This document shows, in pieces, positions 60,400-64,000 of a stretch of DNA of 64,000 nucleotides. The translations under genes and the position numbers were made by a program. How positions within the stretch are numbered: the stretch's first letter is position 1; the number at the start of each line of letters is the position of its first letter. This stretch comes from Paenibacillus odorifer (GTDB lineage: Bacteria > Bacillota > Bacilli > Paenibacillales > Paenibacillaceae), in assembly GCF_000758725.1 (NCBI RefSeq), contig NZ_CP009428.1, positions 1,674,001 to 1,738,000 of the forward strand. Reading direction: 5' to 3'. The notes under the pieces are model-generated. The model ran no database searches and was not told where the DNA came from. It saw nothing but the letters and a program-made list of their open reading frames with translations.

Positions 60400-60921
60400 T
60401 TGTTTGAAATGTTAGTTCCCAAACTCCGGGTGAATACGGTATTCGATATTGCTCTGGACGAGCTGTATAGACAGGGATATCGCGGAATCATCACGGATCT
60501 GGATAACACACTGGTCGGTGCCAAAGCGCCTGTGGCTACTCCGGAGCTGTTGTTATGGTTCGAAAAGGTGAAGGAACTGGGCTTTAAGCTCATCATCGTA
60601 TCTAACAATAACATGGAACGGGTGTCACGCTTTGCAACACCGCTTAATATTGAATTTGTGCACCAGGCTCGTAAACCGAGTAATGCTCCTTTTCTCAAAG
60701 CGATGAAGCAGATGGAGCTGCCACCTGAACAAACGATTGTGGTGGGAGACCAAATGCTTACTGATGTATACGGCGGCAATCGCCTTGGCCTGTATACTGT
60801 TTTGGTACTGCCAATCTCCGTCAAGGACGAGGGGTTCGGCACAAGGTTTAATCGCCGGGTAGAGCGGGTTGCTCTGACACGGCTTCGCAAAAAAGGATTG
60901 TGGCACGAGGAGGATAAATAG
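60400..60921 (+). CDS. yqeG: YqeG-family HAD phosphatase
   Basis: A 173-residue HAD superfamily (class IIIA) phosphatase. Motif I is D-L-D-N-T-L, motif II I-V-S-N-N-N, motif III K-P and motif IV V-V-G-D-Q-M-L-T-D. The start is taken as TTG at 60400 (M-F-E-M-L-V-P-K-L after translation), with GAGGTG six bases upstream. It leads the conserved yqeG-yqeH-aroE-yhbY-nadD-yqeK cluster; substrate unknown. Confidence 0.85.
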   Translation: MFEMLVPKLRVNTVFDIALDELYRQGYRGIITDLDNTLVGAKAPVATPELLLWFEKVKELGFKLIIVSNNNMERVSRFATPLNIEFVHQARKPSNAPFLKAMKQMELPPEQTIVVGDQMLTDVYGGNRLGLYTVLVLPISVKDEGFGTRFNRRVERVALTRLRKKGLWHEEDK

Positions 60922-60923
60922 TA

Positions 60924-62051
60924 ATGAACGAACAAAGCGAAACACAGCGTCCTGAGAAATGCAGCGGTTGCGGCATCAAGCTTCAGACGGAGCATAAGGA
61001 TCAACCAGGATACCTTCCGGAGGTTGCACTTGAACGGGACCCGGTGATTTGCCAACGCTGTTTCCGGATTAAAAATTATAATGAGGCTTCATCTGTTTCG
61101 GTGAATCAGGATGAATTTCTTCGCCTGCTGAGTGGAGTAGGCGAGAAGAATGCGCTTGTTATTCATATTGTCGATATCTTCGATTTCGAAGGCAGTCTGA
61201 TTTCCGGCCTGCAGCGCTTTGTTGGCAATAACCCTGTTATTCTTGCAGTGAATAAATGTGACTTGCTGCCTAAGGTTACAAACTGGAACAAGTTGCGTAA
61301 CTGGATGCAGCAGCGCTGTAAAGAGGAAGGCTTGCGGACGGCTGAAATCGTACTTTGCAGTGCGAAACGCAATCAAGGTTTTGACCGTTTGCTGGAAGCC
61401 GTAACGGAGTTGCGCGGCCAACGTGACGTATATGTCGTGGGTGCTACCAATGTGGGCAAATCCACACTTATTAATCGTCTGATTTCGGACTATAGCGATT
61501 TGGAGCAGGAGTTAACGACTTCACGTTACCCTGGCACAACACTCGATACGGTCAAAATTCCATTGGATGATGGCCACTACATTATAGATACTCCAGGGAT
61601 TGTGTATCCTTGGCGTTATAGTGAATTAGTAGAGCGTCAGGATCTGGATGCAGTTATGCCTGCCAATCCTTTGAAGCCAACAGTCTATCAGTTGAACGAA
61701 GGACAGACTCTTTTCTTCGGTGGACTGGGACGTTTTGATTTCGTACAAGGCCCGCATCAATCCTTCACTTGCTTTATTAGTGGTACTTTAAAAATCCATC
61801 GCACGAAGCTGGAACGCGCAGATTCCCTCTATCAGGATCATCGCGGTGAAATGCTGTCTCCACCGGGAAGTGACCGGATGGACAAGCTGCCACCTTGGCA
61901 GCGGCATGAGTTCCGGATTAATCGGGGCAGCCGATCCGATCTGTACATTTCGGGTCTGGGCTGGATTAAGGTTAATGGAACTGAAGGTGCAGTTGTGGCC
62001 ATTCACGTTCCGCGTGGGGTGAAGGTGCTTACCCGCCCTTCGATGATTTAA
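60924..62051 (+). CDS. yqeH: Ribosome biogenesis GTPase YqeH
   Basis: A 375-residue GTPase with circularly permuted G motifs, the mark of YqeH: N-terminal zinc finger (C-S-G-C-G and C-Q-R-C-F, about 13-50), then N-K-C-D-L (G4), C-S-A-K (G5), G-A-T-N-V-G-K-S-T (G1) and D-T-P-G (G3). It takes part in 30S subunit assembly. GAGGAGGATAAATAGT precedes the ATG, two bases after the yqeG stop. Confidence 0.95.
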   Translation: MNEQSETQRPEKCSGCGIKLQTEHKDQPGYLPEVALERDPVICQRCFRIKNYNEASSVSVNQDEFLRLLSGVGEKNALVIHIVDIFDFEGSLISGLQRFVGNNPVILAVNKCDLLPKVTNWNKLRNWMQQRCKEEGLRTAEIVLCSAKRNQGFDRLLEAVTELRGQRDVYVVGATNVGKSTLINRLISDYSDLEQELTTSRYPGTTLDTVKIPLDDGHYIIDTPGIVYPWRYSELVERQDLDAVMPANPLKPTVYQLNEGQTLFFGGLGRFDFVQGPHQSFTCFISGTLKIHRTKLERADSLYQDHRGEMLSPPGSDRMDKLPPWQRHEFRINRGSRSDLYISGLGWIKVNGTEGAVVAIHVPRGVKVLTRPSMI

Positions 62052-62068
62052 CGAGGGAGGATAATCTA

Positions 62069-62941
62069 TTGTCTACAACAGCAGTCGAAGGCTACAATAG
62101 CGGTAATATTCTACTCGGTGTAATGGGAGATCCTATTATACAATCCAAATCTCCGATTATGCATGAAGCAGCGCTGCGAGCGCTGGGAATTCCGGGTGCT
62201 TATGTACCGCTTCATATCCACCCGGAGAAGCTGGGCGATGCGGTGCAAGCGATCCGTACGCTTGGTTTCCGTGGAGTGAATGTGACGATTCCGCATAAGG
62301 TTGCGGTGATGGAGTATTTGGATGTATTAGATGAGAGTGCAGTAGCCGTTGGTGCAGTCAATACGATTGTTAATGATAACGGAGTGCTCACCGGATATAA
62401 TACGGATGGAATCGGTTATGTGCGTTCGCTCAAAGCGGAAGCTATTTCTGATTTGTCTGGTGCGAAGATTATGGTTATCGGGGCCGGTGGAGCAGCAAGA
62501 GGAATTGTTGCCGCACTACTTCAAGAGAAACCTTCTTCAATCATTATTGCTAATCGCAGCGCTGAGAAGGCAGAGGACTTGGCGACACAGTGCCGGAGCA
62601 AAGGGAATGTCATCGGGATTAGCATGAACGAAGTAGCAGAAATGCTAAGTGGTGTAGACGTGCTGATCAATACTACCTCCGTAGGTATGTATCCTCATAT
62701 GGATGAGACACCGATAGATCCTGGACTGCTTCGTGAAGGAATGGTCGTAAGCGATCTGATTTATAATCCGCTGCGCACGCGGCTATTGTTGGAAGGACTC
62801 GAACGGGGCTGCACGATTCATGGAGGCCTTGGTATGTTTGTCTATCAGGGAGCTTATGCTCTGGAGTATTGGACAGGGCAGCCTGCTCCTACGGAAATCA
62901 TGCGGCAGACCATTCTGGATTGTTTGGGTGGAAATGAGTAA
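62069..62941 (+). CDS. aroE: Shikimate dehydrogenase
   Basis: A 290-residue NADP-dependent enzyme of aromatic amino acid synthesis, which reduces 3-dehydroshikimate to shikimate. The substrate site S-K-S-P-I-M-H, the catalytic lysine region N-V-T-I-P-H-K, N-T-D-G-I-G and the NADP loop G-A-G-G-A-A-R are all present. The start is TTG, with GAGGGAGG eight bases upstream. Part of the yqe cluster, as in Bacillus. Confidence 0.95.
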   Translation: MSTTAVEGYNSGNILLGVMGDPIIQSKSPIMHEAALRALGIPGAYVPLHIHPEKLGDAVQAIRTLGFRGVNVTIPHKVAVMEYLDVLDESAVAVGAVNTIVNDNGVLTGYNTDGIGYVRSLKAEAISDLSGAKIMVIGAGGAARGIVAALLQEKPSSIIIANRSAEKAEDLATQCRSKGNVIGISMNEVAEMLSGVDVLINTTSVGMYPHMDETPIDPGLLREGMVVSDLIYNPLRTRLLLEGLERGCTIHGGLGMFVYQGAYALEYWTGQPAPTEIMRQTILDCLGGNE

Positions 62942-63008
62942 GAAATGGATTCATTAAGTTAGGGTAATAATAGGTAATAATATATGTTAATTAAGGAGTT
63001 ATTCATTT

Positions 63009-63302
63009 ATGTTAACTGGTAAACAAACACGGTATCTTCGTTCATTGGCGCACCATCTCGATCCTATTTTTCAAGTGGGCAAAGGTGGAGTAAACGATCA
63101 CCTCGTACGCCATATTGAAGAAGCTATTGAGAAGCGCGAGCTTATGAAGATTAGTATACTGAGCAATAATATTGAGAATCCCAAGGAAATCGGTGCTGCT
63201 CTGGCTGAACAATCGGGTTCTGAGCTTGTGCAAGTGATCGGTAAGACTGTCGTTCTATACAAAGAATCACGTGATAACAAAACCATTGAGCTGCCGCGTT
63301 AA
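63009..63302 (+). CDS. yhbY: YhbY/YqeI-type CRM-domain RNA-binding protein
   Basis: A 97-residue protein consisting of one CRM domain: L-T-G-K-Q-T-R-Y-L-R-S-L-A-H-H-L, Q-V-G-K-G-G-V at the GxxG loop, and L-V-Q-V-I-G-K-T-V-V-L-Y at the end. These proteins bind the large ribosomal subunit precursor. AAGGAG precedes the ATG. Confidence 0.95.
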   Translation: MLTGKQTRYLRSLAHHLDPIFQVGKGGVNDHLVRHIEEAIEKRELMKISILSNNIENPKEIGAALAEQSGSELVQVIGKTVVLYKESRDNKTIELPR

Positions 63303-63338
63303 TAGCTGTAAGTATACCTTACCGAGGAGGTCGTCCTC

Positions 63339-63941
63339 TTGAAAGTTGGAATTATGGGAGGTACCTTTGATCCTCTTCATATCGGTCATATGATGGCAGC
63401 GGAAGCCGCAAGAGATACTTATGGTCTGCAAGAGGTATGGTTTATGCCTTCACATATCCCGCCTCATAAACATGAGGCAGGTGTATCTGGAGAAGACCGG
63501 CTAGCAATGGTGCAGGAAGCGGTGAAGAATCACGAAGCTTTTTGCACATTAGATTGGGAAGTTGTCAGAGGTGGCGTCTCCTATACCTATGAGACCATAA
63601 GACGTCTGCAAGAGGAGTATCCGCATTTCGATCTTTATTTCATCATTGGAGCGGATATGGTCCAGTATTTGCCGAAATGGAACGAGATTGAAGAACTGGT
63701 GCAGCGGCTTACATTTATTGGTGTGGGTCGTCCGGGAACACCTCTTGATCTAGATGCATTGCCAGACTTTATAGCAAAAAAGGTATTGCTTGCAGATATG
63801 CCACTGGTTGATATTTCGTCAACGATGTTAAGAGAACGGGCGGCAGCAGGTAAATCTATTCGTTATATGGTTCCAGAGGCAGTGTTCGATTATGTTCAAA
63901 GGAGTGGATTGTATGGCATACGGCCGCGAAGCGCTGATTGA
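63339..63941 (+). CDS. nadD: Nicotinate-nucleotide adenylyltransferase
   Basis: A 200-residue nucleotidyltransferase of NAD synthesis. It has G-G-T-F-D-P-L-H-I-G-H near the start (the H-x-G-H ATP-binding motif), W-F-M-P-S-H-I-P-P-H-K and the I-S-S-T-M-L-R-E-R signature. It starts with TTG, GAGGAGG eight bases upstream. Its last 29 bases overlap the start of yqeK. Confidence 0.95.
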   Translation: MKVGIMGGTFDPLHIGHMMAAEAARDTYGLQEVWFMPSHIPPHKHEAGVSGEDRLAMVQEAVKNHEAFCTLDWEVVRGGVSYTYETIRRLQEEYPHFDLYFIIGADMVQYLPKWNEIEELVQRLTFIGVGRPGTPLDLDALPDFIAKKVLLADMPLVDISSTMLRERAAAGKSIRYMVPEAVFDYVQRSGLYGIRPRSAD

Positions 63942-64000
63942 GGCGGTCTCCACACAGATGCCTGATAAGCGCTGGAAGCATACACTCGGCGTGATGGAGA
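63913..64000 (+). CDS. yqeK: YqeK-type HD-domain hydrolase, N-terminal fragment
   Basis: Only the first 29 codons are in the window, reading on past 64000. The visible R-W-K-H-T-L-G-V-M-E contains the first histidine of the HD domain. The YqeK family hydrolyses diadenosine tetraphosphate symmetrically. The ATG follows GGAGTGG and overlaps the end of nadD, as in other Firmicutes. Confidence 0.85.
   Translation, partial: MAYGREALIEAVSTQMPDKRWKHTLGVME

Noticed and set aside
1..64000. Insertion sequences, prophage, tRNA and rRNA genes
   Set aside because: No transposase, integrase, phage structural gene or cloverleaf/rRNA sequence was recognised on reading both strands.

Overview
The window looks like a chromosomal segment of a Gram-positive, endospore-forming soil bacterium, most likely Paenibacillus or a close relative. 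This rests on the spoVAC-spoVAD-spoVAEb sporulation operon, the Firmicute cluster yqeG-yqeH-aroE-yhbY-nadD-yqeK, an S-layer-anchored modular xylanase, CcpA-type cre sites, strong AGGAGG ribosome binding sites, frequent TTG/GTG starts and a ykkC guanidine-I riboswitch. No rRNA, tRNA, insertion sequence, prophage or CRISPR array was recognised.

Layout. 1-2.1 kb: tail of a YitT-type membrane protein, a nucleotidyltransferase-fold gene, and a small membrane protein/XRE repressor pair with a duplicated operator. 2.2-7.6 kb: a Ca2+-type P-ATPase, then an MFS exporter divergent from a LysR regulator. 7.7-12.6 kb: a 1525-residue GH10 xylanase (duplicated binding modules, CBM22, GH10, CBM9, SLH) behind a long leader with a cre site. 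12.8-16.8 kb: an ECF sigma factor, its membrane partner and a secreted protein; two promoters share an identical motif. A secreted stalk-domain protein follows. 16.9-19.2 kb: a TetR/DHA2 exporter pair with three related operators. 19.3-22.3 kb: a sugar ABC importer without ATPase. 22.6-29.5 kb: VOC and SDR proteins, a divergent metallophosphoesterase, two serine hydrolases, an MFS exporter and an Lrp regulator. 29.6-34.8 kb: an AraC-controlled sugar ABC importer (again without ATPase) plus a PHP phosphatase. 34.8-38.2 kb: a response regulator, ABC ATPase, ABC permease and histidine kinase operon of the peptide-antibiotic-resistance type.

38.4-42.2 kb is a sulfur-trafficking locus: an 875-residue fusion (CoA-disulfide reductase, rhodanese, TusA, DsrE) with an ArsR repressor, divergent from two rhodanese-type genes. 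42.3-44.9 kb is the strangest region. It holds three unrelated families of short repeats, a PD-(D/E)XK-like nuclease/winged-helix gene whose leader carries an intrinsic terminator, then twelve back-to-back copies of a 51-bp repeat. 44.9-53.3 kb: a cytoplasmic GH3 glycosidase with a cre site, a HIT protein, a His-rich membrane protein, an MBL hydrolase, a riboswitch-controlled SMR pair, an aldo/keto reductase, a further repeat island and an M42 aminopeptidase. 53.5-64 kb: spoVA genes, a MoxR/DUF58/transglutaminase module and the yqe cluster, cut by the window end.

Themes: plant-polysaccharide use (xylanase, GH3, two importers, two perfect cre matches), exporters each paired with a local regulator, reactive-sulfur handling, and gene-free stretches expanded by tandem repeats. 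Starts were chosen from ribosome binding sites and gene spacing. Functions come from recognised motifs; no database search was possible.
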